Shown: positions 62,971-64,000 of the stretch, piece by piece | How the letters are laid out: each line of letters opens with the position of its first letter | How positions within the stretch are numbered: the stretch's first letter is position 1 | Source: an uncultured bacterium | GTDB lineage: Bacteria > Bacteroidota > Bacteroidia > Chitinophagales > Chitinophagaceae | Direction: 5' to 3' | DNA length: 64,000 bases | Assembly (NCBI GenBank): GCA_903826405.1 | Contig: CAIKEH010000011.1 | Coordinates: 21,763-85,762 of the forward strand | The notes under the pieces: generated by a model | Told to the model about the DNA's origin: nothing | Databases searched by the model: none | What the model saw: only the letters and a program-made list of their open reading frames with translations | Program-made: the position numbers and the translations under genes

Positions 62971-64000
62971 TTGGTACATAGACTGCTTCCCTCTCTCATC
63001 ATTCTTATTTTATCAGGCTGTTACCAGGCTAATAGCCCCTCAACTCCAGTAAAAGACAGTACCGTTAATTCGGATGTGGTAGCCACTGCCGATATTCCCC
63101 CGGCTTATCAGTCGCAAACGACTTATCAAGTGCAGTCTTCCATGGGTAAATCTTACTTCTACCGGGAGCCAGATGAGTCATCCATGAGATCTGCCTACCT
63201 GGTCAATGGTGAGTCCGTCTTTGTCCAGCAAGTGAAGAATGGGTTTGGGTATGTGGACTTCACCAATGTTTCAGGCGTGAAAACCATGGGGTGGCTGAAA
63301 ATGGCTGAACTCACAGCTGACAAGCAAGTGGCTGATTTATCGCTCAATCAAAAGTATTTCGGTACCCAGCCTGAATACAACTTAAAGGGTCGTGATGGAA
63401 CGGAAATGGTCGTAAATGGCAATCCCATAGTAGTACCGGCTATAGACTACACTTTCACCATCAAACCTGATGGCGGTATTGATATGATACAGGTAAGCTC
63501 AAAGGACAACCAAACAGTGAATTATTCAGGGAAATACACTCTGACATCAAATAGCTCGGATAAGATGACTTTGGATTGCTCTGTTCGTGAGATTAGCTCT
63601 TCAAAATACCCGTCTACACCATCCTTTAGATTAGACATTAACAAAAGCACCCACGATGGTGTTTATTCCGGCAATAACGAACCTGGCTTCAGGGTAAGTA
63701 CGATAAAAGGTGACATGCCGAATACGTCTACCGAGTCAGTTCCAGTAGATAATCCTGCTCCTGAAAGAGTAGCGTCGAGTAGTGAATCAGGTACATTAAA
63801 TGGAGTATACTCCTATACTGACAATTCAGTAGAGATTACAGTAGTGGTATCCGGAAGCCGGTGGACTGGTAAAACGAAAATCATCAGTGGGTTTGGTTCT
63901 GATTATGATGCACAAAATGTACAATACGATAATGGAACTGTAGTTGGGAGTGATTTATACGATAACACGGGATTTGTGAAAATCGGCAATATCAGTGGAA
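62971..64000 (+). CDS. SH3-like domain lipoprotein (5' complete, truncated by the window end)
   Basis: The frame runs to the last base with no stop. It has a lipoprotein signal: from a TTG at 62971 it reads VHRLLPSLIILILSGC, giving Cys17. No ATG precedes the lipobox, so TTG is the most plausible start. Residues about 55-110 resemble a bacterial SH3 domain (FYREPDESSMRSAYLVNGE, GFGYVDFTNVSG, GWLKMAEL). Two further soluble beta-rich stretches follow (LNLKGRDGTEMVV-like, GTLNGVYSYTDN), with Ser/Thr-rich linkers. The function is not known; a surface or periplasmic binding protein is likely. Confidence 0.68.
   Translation, partial: MVHRLLPSLIILILSGCYQANSPSTPVKDSTVNSDVVATADIPPAYQSQTTYQVQSSMGKSYFYREPDESSMRSAYLVNGESVFVQQVKNGFGYVDFTNVSGVKTMGWLKMAELTADKQVADLSLNQKYFGTQPEYNLKGRDGTEMVVNGNPIVVPAIDYTFTIKPDGGIDMIQVSSKDNQTVNYSGKYTLTSNSSDKMTLDCSVREISSSKYPSTPSFRLDINKSTHDGVYSGNNEPGFRVSTIKGDMPNTSTESVPVDNPAPERVASSSESGTLNGVYSYTDNSVEITVVVSGSRWTGKTKIISGFGSDYDAQNVQYDNGTVVGSDLYDNTGFVKIGNISG

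Noticed and set aside
1..64000. tRNA genes, CRISPR arrays and complete insertion sequences
   Set aside because: I looked for cloverleaf-like T-loops, regularly spaced repeats and transposase motifs in the gaps and saw none. A tRNA scan and IS search would be needed to be certain.

Overview
The window is bacterial and most likely from a member of the Bacteroidota, probably near the Chitinophagaceae. The evidence is a subtilase with a type IX secretion (T9SS) C-terminal sorting domain, promoter elements of the TAnnTTTG type close to start codons, a haem_bd (DUF1924-like) protein, GIN/DUF2807 and LamG lipoproteins, a PdeM/DEXH pair of the 'ligase-associated' type, and family-level matches typical of that phylum. 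No rRNA, tRNA, CRISPR array or complete insertion sequence was found. About 50 protein genes can be supported.

Layout. 1-8.5 kb: the tail of a peptide-type ABC ATPase, queA, a family 4 glycosyltransferase, lysC, an Ldh-type dehydrogenase, an L,D-transpeptidase-like protein, ssb and mnmA. 8.5-11 kb: a lipoprotein followed by the T9SS subtilase. 11-16.4 kb (minus strand): an RsmB-like rRNA methyltransferase and 2-oxoglutarate dehydrogenase odhB/odhA, separated by a small element with inverted-repeat ends. 16.5-23.8 kb: rpsT, a secreted protein of charged heptad repeats, a YwqK-repeat/TonB protein, a GIN lipoprotein, guaA, a periplasmic binding protein and a di-haem cytochrome c. 24-31 kb: a co-directional run joining DNA repair (DEXH helicase, PdeM) to peptidoglycan amino-sugar recycling (an AmgK-like kinase fused to a RapZ C-terminal domain, then a MurU-like nucleotidyltransferase), plus a haem-binding protein and a class II deacetylase. 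31-41.3 kb: an S24-type regulator, surE, lpxB and two small membrane proteins, a CotH-like protein, a membrane hydrolase, a phospholipase D and an mlaE-F-D lipid-transport operon. 41.3-49.2 kb: a ferritin-VIT1 protein, an SDR, and the complete operon sufB-C-D-S-E plus a DUF59 gene. 49.2-60 kb: penicillin acylase, PAP2 phosphatase, GH30 lipoprotein, a candidate SRP RNA, a nucleoside hydrolase, KDPG aldolase with KDG kinase, and HdeD.

60-64 kb differs from the rest. It is more AT-rich, with long non-coding gaps, a LamG lipoprotein, a pseudogene with a frameshift and a stop, a YegP-type tandem-repeat protein and a truncated SH3-like lipoprotein, and it carries short dispersed repeats found nowhere else that I noticed. 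I read it as the edge of an accessory region.

Genes that clearly work together: odhA with odhB (TCA cycle); sufBCDSE with DUF59 (Fe-S assembly); mlaEFD (inter-membrane lipid transport); the kinase-RapZ fusion with the MurU-like enzyme (MurNAc/GlcNAc to UDP-sugar recycling); and KDG kinase with KDPG aldolase (uronate catabolism to pyruvate and glyceraldehyde-3-phosphate). The strongest lead for new biology is the AmgK-RapZ fusion and its neighbourhood, followed by the heptad-repeat protein and the candidate SRP RNA.
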